Source: Hyaloperonospora brassicae (taxonomy: Eukaryota > Oomycota > Peronosporomycetes > Peronosporales > Peronosporaceae). Taken from it: a stretch of DNA of 64,000 nucleotides. Under the pieces are notes generated by a model, which was given only the letters and a program-made list of their open reading frames with translations, was not told the DNA's origin and did no database searches. Location of the stretch: contig CANTFL010001311.1 in assembly GCA_947650285.1 (NCBI GenBank), positions 1-64,000 on the forward strand. Direction: 5' to 3'. This document shows positions 1 to 12,060 of this stretch, piece after piece (the stretch's first letter is position 1; every line of letters starts with the position of its first letter). The translations under genes were made by a program, and so were the position numbers.

Positions 1-3000
1 TCGATTATCTATATGTGTATTATTCGTGCTATAATCTTTGCGTTGAGTTGTATATGTTCGACGATTAAAATCTATTAATCAGTGTTTACATACTGCTTAA
101 CTATTCAATAAAAACCATTTTCTTCAACATATACAAGTCTGCCAATACCCTTTATCTGCTCAAGCGAATGTCTCTCGCTACGGGCTTGCTACTGTAAGAA
201 AATCGTATGGGTAGAGCAGGTCGAGCTGTTTCTATTGATGCATTTGGTCTCACCGCTGCTTCTTCAGAGAATAATAAACAGGTAACTTGTTTGTAATGTT
301 CGTCGAGACTTCCCAGCATCTTTACCAGCGTATCGTTGCGTTTGATGTAATGGGTGTCTAATTGCACCACTGCTTGACCGACTCTATCGATAAGCTACGT
401 ACAAAATCTTCCCCTTAATTGATTGATACTTTGTATTAATTACCAGCTTTTAAAATCACCCAGGATAAGCCATTATCTGTCGTGCAGACCATCGACAAAT
501 TACTAACAAATCCAACCCAAAGTCGGGATATTGCAACTATTTCTTTACAATTTCCTCAAACAGAAATTGGTAGGACCGAAAGGGGCTCATATGCAACTGT
601 ATTGAACGTTAAATTAAAATGAAATTGAAAGATTCGAAGATCAATATACCAAGCATTATGACAACTTAACAAAATTAGCTATGATGTGGGTGCGGCATCG
701 TAAAAAAGTCCTCGATTTTAATGGTTCCACTTTTTATTTGCTGTTTGAATTCTTATACAGTTGCGTTGAGGGCGGGAGTCGTCTTACATTATAATGGCTG
801 CACGATCGTTACGCCCGTTGTGAGTGCAATAAGAGCATTGAATTAAAAGAGAAATGATATCGATTAGTTAGTCGAATTTATGCATTATTAAACAAGATCT
901 TGGTATGCGCATCACTAGATTGCGTAATTTTGCCGAGGCAAATATAGGTAGTAATGTAAGTGATAAGACTGATCCAGGAATGCTTTTCGGTTTTGCGTAC
1001 GAAAATAAATGAGTAAATGTTGCTATATTCTTATACATAAAAAACCTTGTAATTATAAGACGAGCAAATTTGGAATTCCATATCAATGAGCGAGCAGCAT
1101 TTGTCTAATTTGATATAGGGAATCAAGTAGAGAATGAGAAGCATTGGTTTGTACTTCTGATAATTGAATGCATATCGAAAGAAGGTGTGAAAAGTGGTGC
1201 AGCACACATAGTGTAATTAATACGATCATGTCTAGATATTGCAAGACACCGATAACAAGCAGCTAGAAGTGACACAGGTGTTTAAGAGGAGCGCTTCTTT
1301 CGTGTAGTGATGATTTGGAAATGGATACAGAAAAGATGCATCGCAAAATATCAGGGCGGCGGTGCAAAGAGCAGTGCATCTGATCTATCTAGGTCAGTAT
1401 TGAGCCGATGCCAATGCGTCGGCTCGGACCCATGCACGTAAGAGAAGAGCTTCTACTTAAAGGGCAGTCATTACAACCTACCACTTTACAGTAAACTCCA
1501 AAACGGTAAACGCGCGCAACGCGAGGATATGTCGAATTACGTGAATATCGGCGATGACAGGGAATGTGATTGTAGTATAATCTGCTACTGTTATAGAGGG
1601 TGGATGATCCTCTCATAAGCAAGAGAAGAAGGTGGCCACGCATGTAATTTATTAAAAAGTTTAGAAATTGTACATACATCTTTGTGTATCGGCCAGGAAG
1701 TTAGTCAGAAAAAAGAAAAAAAGCTCACCTTTGTACTTCACTAAGTGTTTCAACACACGAGATGAAAATGGCAACTCGTTGCGCTACTAGGCCAGACCTG
1801 TAATTTGCGGCATCGGATATCATGCTAAGCTGGAATGCGACGGAACATACTTACATTTTGTTCATTAAAAAATCGGTAATTAAACGTGTCCGATTGCAAT
1901 GTTTTTAATCCTAAAGACAAGGCAAAATAAGATAGTGAAAACTGTTACAACAGCTAGTTGACTGGAGTTGTCAAGCATATGGCACAACTAAAATTTTATG
2001 ATGTGGTCTATAAACTTGTATGTCTCTCCACGAATGCTATATACGGTCCAAAGCTGGCGGCATGGCTCTAATGATAGACTCTAAATTCTGGCTTGATAGA
2101 ACATGAATTTCAATTGTGGTATCGTACTGCATGTAAGTCATTATGCAGATTATCTTGTAACTATGTAGGCTGATGATATAGTGATTATAGGAAACGCGGT
2201 TAGTATCAATAGCTAATTTGTAGACTTGCGTACACGGGTAAATTGAATGATATGGGACGCAATTTCATATCTGTTCATAAGAAGTGGATACACAAGCTTA
2301 ATGTGCTGCTGGATCAAATTTAAACTGCATAGATTCATCGCGTTGTGCAACATAATTCAAGGAGCAAGCTGAGATATTTTGATCGCCACAAAAGTAAAAG
2401 AACAGATGGTGGTAGAAGAAACGGATATCACCAAGATACATGTGTCCAGCTTATTAACCCTTAAGTCAGTCGATGAAATTTAGTATCTGGTAGCGCGTAC
2501 CCGACCGGAAATGGGTACGCAGTCCGAAGTATAAGTCGGCACTCTATTTTTTTTACAACGAAATAATACCTCAAAAAAGCACGTGTTTCTCTATCTTAAG
2601 ATTGACATATCATCAGTTCGTGTTATCATCGCAATGTCTGTAAAATGATGCTAATAAAATGTGTAGGCTCACGATGATGCTGACCGCGTAATTGCCCGGG
2701 TATCTTCTGATTTGTAACACATTTTTTTCTGAAATCAATCGAATAAATTAACATTTATAAAGAAATACACAAAGGCAGAAACGGATGATACTAAAAAGTT
2801 GAAGCATATTGCGGGTAGCGTGTGCGTCGTGCACATACTATAGACTCAAAAATGGAAGCACGGCTAAAGCTGCAACAATTATCAAAGAAATTGCGACAGA
2901 ACCTATAGCACACAAACGATCTACTCCACTGTCAATATGAGCGACGGAGCCATCCAGGAAGCAAATAAATAAACATGATTGATGGATGGTGAATTAAATC

Positions 3001-3997
3001 GCTTTGACACGTATTTATTATATATGTCGAAGACAATATTGCAGATATCCGCACCAAAGCTCTCGGACCGCAACAAATTTTAATAGTTGAAGACGCCTAA
3101 GGCAGTAAGTGCATACGCTTCTACGACAGCTACAGCTAAATTACAAGTAAATCACTCTTTTTGTCACTTATATCGCACTAATTCATAATAGAGGCCATGA
3201 GATCATCATAAAAGAGCGATGAAGCTTATGTTTTATGAGTCTAACACGCAGCGTCAAGTATTTGTAATTAGACACATATTTTACAGGAATATAACGTGTT
3301 TACATATGGTTCTACACAAGACGATACAGAAATAAAATCTTCACATGGCCATTAATCTGAATGTGCGCCACGCTTCACATCATGTATGTTAACATCGCCG
3401 CACGACACAACATGATCTATGACGAGTTCGTTTGACTTTTTAGTATATTGTTTCTTGACACTGCGTAGTCAACCATTTACCCGATATTGCGTCTTCGAGT
3501 TGTAATTTAAAGCATGTAAATGATCTTTTGAACATATTGAAGAATTGAGTTAAGCATGTATACCGTTTCTGCTGCGTGAGACGATTCCCTCGTACAGCTA
3601 TAATTGATGCAAGAAGGCAGGTATCCAGAGCAATGATGTGTGCAAAAGAAAAAGCTTAAGATATGAAAATCGTATATATGATATTTTGAGCTTGCGAAAA
3701 TTTAAAGTGTGCCGCACGTTAAAAGAGCGTGTGGTAATGGAAACGTGAAATGGTGACTATATGATTTGCTGAAGGTGGTAGTAGAGGCGGCATAAGTTTA
3801 CTTATTGCCCTGCGAGGGTTGTGAAGATGGATGCAGTGTTCTGGTCGATAGGAGAAGACAAATTACACGAGCGCACAAAAGTCGGTCTGCTGTTATAAGT
3901 TAAAATATGTAGCAGAATGTACTAACATTTGGTTGTGCTATTCCATAAATGTCGTCTGAAACAAAGAACGCTCTTAACTGCTGACTGGAAAGACCTT
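1..3997. other. AT-rich DNA without a recognisable gene
   Basis: Visibly AT-rich. Only short chance reading frames are present, the longest being 96 codons with no recognisable motif. I see no tRNA, repeat array or LTR. It resembles the AT-rich blocks at 22.3-24.2 kb and 37.4-42.2 kb. Confidence 0.6.
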
Positions 3998-3999
3998 AT

Positions 4000-4416
4000 G
4001 TTGACGGAACCCCAGGCTTCGTACTCATAACGTCACGTTCACGCGGCGTGAGGAAGCGCAAGGATGTAAACAGACTAGATAGCTCTGACTAAGTAAAAGT
4101 AGAACTGTATCTAATTAAATTAAGACTATCGAATAAACCATCTTTGTCTTGATCTATCTATACTAAACTATAATCACCTATGTGGGTTTCTTGCTAACCA
4201 CCCATTGCGCGCATCCAGCAGCGATTGATGGTTAATTTGGTTGATGTACCAATTACATCTACCAATAAGTGAAGCACCCAATTTATTACCCTCGAGGGTA
4301 ATATTCCGTTAATATCACCTCTTCTCGAGCGATATTATTTACTTTAATCGAATTAGATACCATTTAAAAATTGACACATTCGTATTAATTTTATGTAACA
4401 TGCTCATCCCTTTACA
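4000..4416 (-). repeat. Diverged left LTR of element A
   Basis: It aligns by eye with the 388-bp LTRs in landmark order: the 'gaggaagcg' block, 'aaaagtagaactgt', the 'cattgcgcgc' core, the gatatc-type hairpin, and an end near 'tttaca' at 4416. The equivalent of the gatatc hairpin (4243-4259) has changed sequence in both arms but still pairs. A 20-nt perfect palindrome sits at 4284-4303. The start is uncertain by some tens of bases. Confidence 0.7.
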
Positions 4417-4898
4417 CCACACTCCCTTTGACAATCAGTCACGTAACGGAGTGATACCATTGATTGGTGACAGAGTGGCAATCGTATTGTCGCTTTAGGG
4501 AAAGGTCGCTCTTGTTGGTCTTTTCTTTTCAATTACACCTATTAACGAATGAAGTGTTTGTCCATGCGATGTGCGAGCAAGGCCGCATCTGAAGCGGCTT
4601 AACGGATACGTGCAGCGGTATAATAGCAGAATAAGAATTTGCAGCAGATGTAATATCTCCTGCTACTGCTAATTAGCAGTCTGAAACACCTAATGTTGCA
4701 GGTGCTCGTGGTCATCCACGAGCAGCTTCATCATACTCAGCTTCAGCCGCAGGATGTTTTTTCACGTATGTCGACCCCGAAATAAAGGTTATACATTCGG
4801 TCGAGTCGGAATCACCGTTTCTTTCAAAGGCGCCCGCAAAGCACGTCCGTGAGGCTGTGTGAGCGGACCCGACGACAGCTGAGCCTCCTGGTGATGTC

Positions 4899-6225
4899 AT
4901 GAAGTATCTTCATCGTTATAAATTTGTCTTATTTGACGAGTCAGATCACTCGCCGCGGAGATCGAACCAATCGCGCTCGTACTCTTATGAAGCGAGTGCA
5001 GAACATGAGGATGTTAGTCCTCATGATGATACCGATAACTGTTCCCGGAGTCATCGTAGCCGCAGAAGCAGCAACACTAGGTATTGCTGTGATCGTGGCG
5101 CTAGCTCTCATTTTGGCACCACACAGGAGGAGCAGGATCGCAACGCATTTCGGACTGCTCCTAAGAACGAACCATGGATGCCTTCTCATAGCAATCTAGA
5201 GCAGTGGTTCGGTTTTACCATTGGGAGATGTCAAATTACACTCGTCGATTCGCCAAGGATACATGGTCTTGGTGTCAATGCGAAAGTTTCATGCATTGAA
5301 TGTATGTTTTACTTCGATGTATTTTTCAGACATCGATGGTACAACGGTACCATAACCGCGACGAAGGTTCGTTAGCGCATTCGAGATATTCTGGTATCGG
5401 CAAATTTAAAATATTGGCCGTGACGCTTCACTAAACAAACTATTGCAGCTTGTAAAAGGTTCGGACAGAATTCGCCAACCGGTTCTCGGTTCAAACTGAA
5501 CCGATTCTCTCGAGAGGCAGATTTATCTTGCCTCTCGTGGGAAAGAAATATCATAGTTGGATTGACAACTCTGTTCGCGCCCCTAGGGAGTACTTCCTCC
5601 CTAATCAAACCTTCTGAAGGGCGCGTATATATTCCGAGATGCGCAAAGGAATAGCAACTTAACAATTTCTTTGGTACGCGCCGGGCCTTCATTCGACAAT
5701 AGTCCTCTTTCAAAGGTTGGGTCATATCGTCCTGCTCGACGAGACCGGGCGCATCCATCATCAGCTGATATCCGGGCTACCAGCTCTTCCACGAAGGTGA
5801 ATACCCCCGCCACTGGACGACGTAACTCTTCCATAATCTTGAATTGTCACGGTGGTTTAAGATACAATCCACAAGGAAGCGTTTTCCACTGTGTGAATTT
5901 ACCAAAGGATGTGGAGGAGGACGAAAAACCTTCTCCAAGTTGTTCTACTCACAATCTCGACCAATACGTGATGAATCGCGCAATAAAAAAATTGCGCGAG
6001 GATTTAAACCACGAGCAGGACAGGCGCTACACTCTGAACGATTACGTGCAGCAACGAAGCGAGGATATGGAGGCTGATCGGGCGAAGGATAGTGCTGATT
6101 ACGCCCTCGACCAACTTCAGGTTGAGCGTGATGTCCGCTCCCTCGTCAAAAAGCTGGGTTCAGCTCGTATAGAGATCTTCGAACCGCGTGGATCGTCTGG
6201 ACCGCGAGCGCAAGAAACATATTGA
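4899..6225 (+). pseudogene. Relic of the antisense ORF of element A
   Basis: Two open stretches on the strand opposite gag-pol (4899-5375 and 5671-6225, different frames) match the 487-codon antisense ORF of elements B and C. The first keeps the central block around 'FDVFFRHRWYN'. The second keeps the C-terminal block with 'TPATGR', 'LDQY', 'AIKKLREDL', 'ADYA' and 'LQVERDVRS'. The gap between them holds frameshifts and stops. The open frame is kept over the last 184 codons in a copy whose pol is shredded, which is notable, although short chance survival cannot be excluded. Function unknown; the C-terminal block is charged and looks coiled-coil. Confidence 0.65.
5690..5860 (-). pseudogene. Chromodomain relic of element A
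   Basis: Read on the minus strand, the segment keeps a chromodomain core: a tyrosine-valine-valine-glutamine run, then 'WRGYSPSWKSW', as in elements B and C. The Glu codon that follows the second conserved tryptophan is a TAG stop here. It overlaps the antisense ORF relic on the plus strand. Confidence 0.6.
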
Positions 6226-6616
6226 GAATTTTGAACGTGGGGGTACTACAATGTCGAAAGAGGGCTCGTACTGACATCACGAGCGGAGACGTCCCACGTA
6301 AAATGTAGGATGCGTGCGCATCATACGTGGCAGCCTTATCGTGTATTCGTTGCCTTGTAGGCGTATCACACGAAAGGTACCGATGTACTTGGGCAGTAGT
6401 TTGCTGCTGCTCACGTTAGTTACTACATGTCTAGGTAGGTTCACCGTAGATGATAGGACTTATTCGCCTTCAATAAATGAAAGAACATTAGCTCTTCCAT
6501 TCTTGTCAGCGTTCCGTTTCTGCCGGTCTACCGCGTGAACGATGGAATCCTGCACAAAACGGATTACTGCTACACGAGCCAACATCAATCCGTCTGCTGA
6601 CGAGAAATTGTGTTGC

Positions 6617-9559
6617 TCAGTTTTCCTTGTGCAAGCTGTTGAAAATTTTACTCCTCTTTCTGTTCATTAGCGAGGATGTCATGATCCTTGTTGACAAAGT
6701 CGTTGGCGATGCTGAATATACCAGCATCGTAATCATTATCTGACTTACTAATAGCATCATCGCTATAATTAAGATGTTATTCTTCTTTGATGTCGACCTG
6801 ATCGACATCGGCATCATTCGTGACGGCGTTAGCGTCGACACGTGATGAGCAAGAGTAAGAACGGTTTGTGCTAGAGCGAGTCCCTCCACCCTAACCAAGA
6901 GTCACACCCTTACAGGGAGGGTAGACGTAGATAGCTCAGGCCATTTACGAAGAACGGTGTGCTGAGTAAAAGCATGCACCGAATCCCTGATGGCGATTTT
7001 CGCCATATTTAAGAATTCGCTCCAACAAGAGAACGAGTGGACGCAATATTCAAGGATCTCTTTGAGGACACGATTTGCACGTTTCGTCTAACCATCTATT
7101 TTAAGATGGTTAGTGTCGACATTTTCAAACGCGTTCCGAGTGATCGGAACACGGACTGCCAAAATTTGCCGTTAATCGAAGGCCACGGTCGGACACGAGC
7201 GCACAGTGTGACCCGTTAGGTCGAAATATCGTGTCATCAGATATACGAGCACAGCTCATGCCGTGATCAAATCAGGGACTGTATCAAGATGCACCATCTT
7301 GCTGAACCGTTATTATTACTCTTCCAGGACAGGAAGAGGCTATTAGGGTGCACAGGTGAAAGGAATACGCTCTATCGGTTGATAAATTTTGCAATCGCGG
7401 ATGTACTTGCGCACAAACTTATACTTGCGGGACCAGTAAAAGTCACATCATACCGTAAAGTAAGTCTTTTACCTTCCACAATTATCGCCTGTTGGTACAT
7501 CGTGACACTCATACATGATGTGTAAGCGCAAATCATTACAAGTGGGGCGAAGACTTAAGGTATGTCGCCGGCGAGGCCGTATGGTCTAGCAACCCGTTGC
7601 GAGTTGTCTATCGATCCTTATCGGATCGATACAGAGCCGATTATCCTTTCAATGATTTGCGAGTTGAATTTACCAGATGATCTATCAAGCGCAGAAGATC
7701 CTTATCTTCTGCGTGGGCCTTCCTTATGTCGTCGAATAATGTTGCCAACGGGACACTATCTGTTAGCGTCGCAGCAAAGGGCTTGTATTTACTGTTGGAT
7801 TGCGCGCCCGGCTCGAAACCGGGTCTTCGTGAAAGCGCATCAGCGACAAAATGAAACGTCATAGTTTGTGCTCGATAGAGAAGCTGTACTCTGCGAAGAA
7901 AGACATCCACCTCGCCATTCTTTCCGAGGGGTGTGGACTGTCTACGGCCGTGCGTAGTGACGCATGGTCCGTATAGACGATGAACGGTCTATCCTTCAGG
8001 AGATAGATGCGAAAAATAGCCAGTGCGTACTTCATGGAAAGGAGTTCCTTGTCATGCACTAAACAGTTGCGTTTAGCTGGTTGCAGCTGACGCGATTGAT
8101 ATCAGACGCCGCACTTAGCGCCGTCTGTGTCATACTGCATCAACGCACAGCCGATAGATGAGTTGCTGGCGTTACATACCACTTAAAAGGTCGTCCTGGT
8201 CTGCAATTGCCAGTACAAGCGATTGTGTCAATCTCAGCTCAGCATATCCAAAGTGACGCTTACATTTAGTGTTTCGTGACCACTTCACATTTTTCTTGAG
8301 TTAACAAGAAAGATGCACGGTCATCCCGGCGTAGTTACGCGAGTACTTGTGCAAGTACGCCGCTAATTAAATAAACCTTCGAAGTAAATTCACATCGACT
8401 AGCACTGCCCAGTCGGTGATCACCCATGTCTTTTCGGGATCAGGGCGTACGCCGTGTTTACCCACAATGCACCCAAAAAGTTGTATTTTGCTAGCCGCTA
8501 GTATACACTTTTGAGGTTGGCGTACAACTTATGCTTTGACATGACTTAAAGTATCTGACGAACGTGTGGTATGTGGACTTCCACCGTCCGTTTTTTCGTT
8601 CGTAGCCCGGCTCTGGATAAACAAATTGATGAAGTAATTTGGTGCGAAATCTCGCACCGGTCTTAACAGATTTGTGAGACATCTGTTAAATGTTGCAGGG
8701 TCGTTACTTATCCTCTGTGGCATCACTAGCCACTCCCAGATAATTCTGCTAGGATATTACCACAGCCGTGTACGGTATATCCCACTCACGTTTGAAGATC
8801 TGATAGAGGTCATTCATCAGACCCATAAAAAGAAGATGATACTCTGAGATAAAAAATATATGATAACTTATTTCCCCGGTTTCGGCGTCTGAGCTGGTAC
8901 CGTCGCAGCATTCAACTTGTTAAACGCGTGCGCTATCCGCCATCCTCCTATGTCCTTTCGCACACAGAAGGTAGGAGAGCGGTGAGGGGATGTCGATTCC
9001 CTCACATGGCCCGCAGCAAAGCGATCGGCATAGTACTTTTCGATCGCTAGTACTTGTTCACGAGGAAGTGTCCAATGCTTCATGACACAGTACTTCGAGC
9101 CCGGTTTATGCTCGATCTCGTGTCGAGTGCCCTTATACATTGTCAATTCGCATACTACTGGTTTATTTTATATATCCTTGAAGTCTATCAGATATTTCTA
9201 CAAAGGATTTGCCTGAAGCGACTTCCAGGATTGAACGTGTATCGCTCAATCCGAGTCTTCTCATTGAGAATACTTTCGTCCATCGATGAGCTGCTGAGAA
9301 CCCGTTCGTTCTCAGCAAATACTGTTGCCGACCGAATGTCGGTCACATACTCGTCCTCTGTGACGAGTACGCAGATCTGCTTGACTTTGCCACTACGCAG
9401 ATCACGCAAGAACCGTTTTGGTTCTAGCGTTGGCAACTGAGTTATCTCCGAAGTTAACTTCGGAGGCACAATCAGATCAAGCGTATAAGCGCCTACGCTT
9501 GATCCGTCATTAACCAAGACATTCACTGTCTCGGTTTCTCCCTGGAAACTTGATTCCAC
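6617..9559 (-). pseudogene. Pol relic of element A (RT, RNase H, integrase)
   Basis: Fragments match element C pol in order along the minus strand: the linker after the protease (9188-9559), RT N-terminus with 'KYCVMKHW' and 'FNKLNAATVPAQTP' (8868-9146), an RT palm fragment (8491-8726), RNase H with 'YTDHASLRTAV' (7859-8059) and the 'ADALSRRP' motif (7641-7910), and the end of integrase (6617-6898). Numerous stops and frameshifts separate them, so no active polyprotein is possible. Divergence from elements B and C is far higher here than to the right of about 9.29 kb. Confidence 0.8.
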
Positions 9560-9571
9560 AGGTTGCTGAGG

Positions 9572-10423
9572 TCATGTTCCCTCAGCAAGTAACTCTTGAG
9601 AAATTCCTTCCTCAAGTAAGTGGGGACTTATTCCCTCGACGTCTTCCGACTGTGGCTGTGCAACCACAGTCATGTACCGGTCCTCTACAGTCGACTCTCC
9701 AGTCGACCTAGGATATCCATGTTGACCTATGAAGGCAGCAGGTTTCTTTCTTCTAAGATGCTGCCCGCTAGGCATGCATCCATGTCCCGGTCCACTCGAC
9801 TTCTTCGAGTAGTGGACCTTCGGCGCCGCCTGTACTTCTGTACAGCCGCCGAAGGCTTGCTCCACATTGTAGTGATCAACTACACTGTGATCTTGTGCAG
9901 TCGTGCTAACAACCGTACCGCAAGTGAGACCATCGCACTCACTCGCAGAACATCCACACGCTTGTGGACGCTCCAAGATGTTCATCAGATGGCCATCTGA
10001 TGAACAAGTGGTAGGCATTGATACTGATCGATGCTGCCAGATCACCCTTGGCTCATACCTTCTGAGCCAAGGTAATCCCAGGATGGCGTCAAATTTGTCA
10101 TCCAGATCTAGTACGATGAAGTCATCATCGTACTGTTCGCCCTCTAACGTGTAGTGGATTCCTACTACACATTTCTCAACAGTTATCGATGCGCCTGTTG
10201 CAAGGCGCACCGTCATCCTCGTGAGGGGAATGTCGCGCTCATCGAACTTGAGCCTACGACCCTCTAGTGACTGGCGACGAACAAAGTTGTTCGACGCCCC
10301 ACAGTCTACTAGGGCACGAAGCGACAAGTCATTTGTCGCTTCCAACTTCAAGGTGATGAGCGAAACGTCATCACCAGGTGCAGAGACACACAATGATTGT
10401 GTATCTGGAGCAACTTTCGTCAA
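9572..10423 (-). pseudogene. Pol N-terminal (aspartic protease) segment of element A
   Basis: A 283-codon open stretch equal to the start of element C pol, with the aspartic protease signature 'LVDCGASNNFV' near residue 40 and the 'ILGLPWL' strand motif later. It shows a few percent divergence from B and C, rising towards its C-terminus. It would be reached from gag by the -1 frameshift at 10489-10495, but the downstream pol is broken, so I call it a pseudogene part. Confidence 0.8.
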
Positions 10424-10455
10424 GAGGTTTGCAAATTCTCTTGAGGTTGCTGGAT

Positions 10456-10495
10456 CAGTAGGGCGCTCCGCCCCTACTGACCCCGACCATTTTTT
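10456..10495 (-). promoter_or_regulatory. Putative -1 frameshift signal, gag/pol of element A
   Basis: Slippery heptamer A_AAA_AAT (sense) at 10489-10495, followed by a 10-bp stem-loop at 10456-10479 that contains the gag stop. It is identical to the sites in elements B and C. Confidence 0.6.
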
Positions 10496-11629
10496 GATGG
10501 CCCGTCTCGCTGTTGCGGCTTCGCAACAGCGCTGGACCCACGCCCATTGCCCTTTCTGGCGAATGGTCGTCCATTTCGCTCAGTACTGTTTGGTACTGGG
10601 CGCGGAGCACTACACTCGTGTGCGTAGTGCCCTAACTTCTGACAGCGATTGCACCTCTGCAATCGCTTGTTGCTTGTAGAGCGAGGTCTCTCGCTCTCAA
10701 CATAGCAGAGGTCCATTGGTTCTGGACCTCCGATCTCTTGTCGTCTCGGTGGACGGTAAGAGTTTGAGCTAGCATGAGCCTGTCTCATGCTAAAGTCTTC
10801 CTGTTCCGCGGCTGATATCGCTTCTTCAAGCGTATTCAGCTCAAGGCGGAACAGGTGGCTCCTGACGGGCCCTTCTGCGAGCCCTTGCATGAACACCGTA
10901 ATCAACGTGTGTTCATGAACTGGGTTTGCAGTTATACTACTCGCAAGGAGTCGTATATGTTGTGCGTAAGCGTGCACATCACGCTTACCCTGCTTGAGTT
11001 TCAGGAGCTCTGAACGAGCCCTGAACTCAGCACGTGGCGGCTCAAACGTTTGTCTGAGCCGGGACTTGAAGTCATCTAGCGACCTAAAAACATAGTGGGT
11101 CGCTACTCTCGAGTCCCATGGACCAAGTTTTGGCACGCCCTGCCAAGTGGGTCTGAGCAAATGTGAGTTTCATTTGCTCATCTTCGACGCGACGAGCCCT
11201 TAGGGCTCTGTCGAGTTCGACAAACCATAGTAACAGGGAGTCCTCCGGGACTCCACTGTACTTGGACATGTCAATCTTCAAGATTTCGGGACGACGCGCA
11301 TGCGCCGTCCCGCCCACAGCAGCATGGAATTGCTGCTGTCTCAACAGCTCCGTCTGTTGAGCACCGAGTTCTCTCAACTGCTCGGCCTGTTGAGAGCCTT
11401 GCTGGTGAAGCAAGGCTACTTTCTCCCTCTCGAGAGCAAGTTCATTGTGAATGAACTTGGCGATAGCAGCATGTTGTTGGTCTCTGTCTAGAGACTCCAA
11501 CATGGTGCTGACGACGAGTTCGCCTACGGTAGAACTCATTCGTTCTACCGCACCCCATTCGATGTCACTCAAATGGGTAAACCCTTCACGCGTGGCGTGA
11601 AAGGTGTCTTCTTCATCCAACATGTTCAT
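10474..11629 (-). pseudogene. Gag of element A, frameshifted
   Basis: Two overlapping frames (11629-11084 and 11160-10474) together equal the 384-codon gag of element C: N-terminal region, Retrotrans_gag-type capsid core, and a CCHC knuckle (C-x2-C-x4-H-x4-C). The frame breaks at about 11090, where 'cccactatgtttttagg' (sense) replaces the 16-nt 'cccaaatgtgtttagg' of element C. Element B carries the same 1-nt-longer version. Confidence 0.85.
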
Positions 11630-11673
11630 GTTGGATGATGTGGTCCTTGGAAGGACTACAAAGTGCTACCAGG

Positions 11674-12060
11674 TGTAACGGGGCACACCCTTGCGTAACT
11701 TAACGCAAGGGATTTGGGTGCCCCGACGGACGTACACGTGGCGAGCGAGGAAGCGTAGGTAGGGTAAAAGTAGAACTCTTATATTAATAAATTAAGTCTT
11801 TAAACTACTGTCTCTTCGTTTGACTTAATTCAATTATACTAATATAACTGCATGTATGGTGACGTCTCGTCACCACTCATTGCGCGCGTCTTGCGGCGAT
11901 TGGTGGGTTGATATCATCACGATATCAACCAATGAACAGACCCTTTGGTCGACCCTTCAATATCACCACTTTGGTGATATTGTTTAAAGAATATCCATCT
12001 TATATTCTTTATTGTCACTTTCCTTAAGTTACAATATCATGTAACGGCTGCCCCGTAACA
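11674..12060 (-). repeat. Right (5') LTR of element A
   Basis: Starts TGTAACGGGG and ends CCCCGTAACA (one G and one T lost relative to elements B and C). Nearly identical to the LTRs of element B. The primer-binding site 'TGGTAGCAC' (sense) lies just inside, as in B and C. Confidence 0.9.

Larger units (their letters stand above)
3998..12060 (-). mobile_element. Element A: old, mosaic Ty3/gypsy chromovirus
   Basis: Reads on the minus strand from the LTR at 11674-12060, through gag (about 11.63-10.47 kb), pol (10.4-6.3 kb) and a chromodomain relic (about 5.8 kb), to a strongly diverged LTR at about 4.0-4.4 kb. An antisense ORF relic lies at 4.9-6.2 kb on the plus strand. Its right third (about 9.29-12.06 kb) is nearly identical to element B, but the left two thirds are heavily diverged and broken, so it is a mosaic. 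It shares the gag frameshift of element B. The left boundary is approximate and I could not find a convincing target duplication. Confidence 0.85.

Noticed and set aside
10221..10679. 152-codon antisense frames inside pol (also at 33364-33822 and 48750-49208)
   Set aside because: Opposite a well supported gag/pol overlap; hairpin tiling makes the antisense strand stop-poor. No features of its own.
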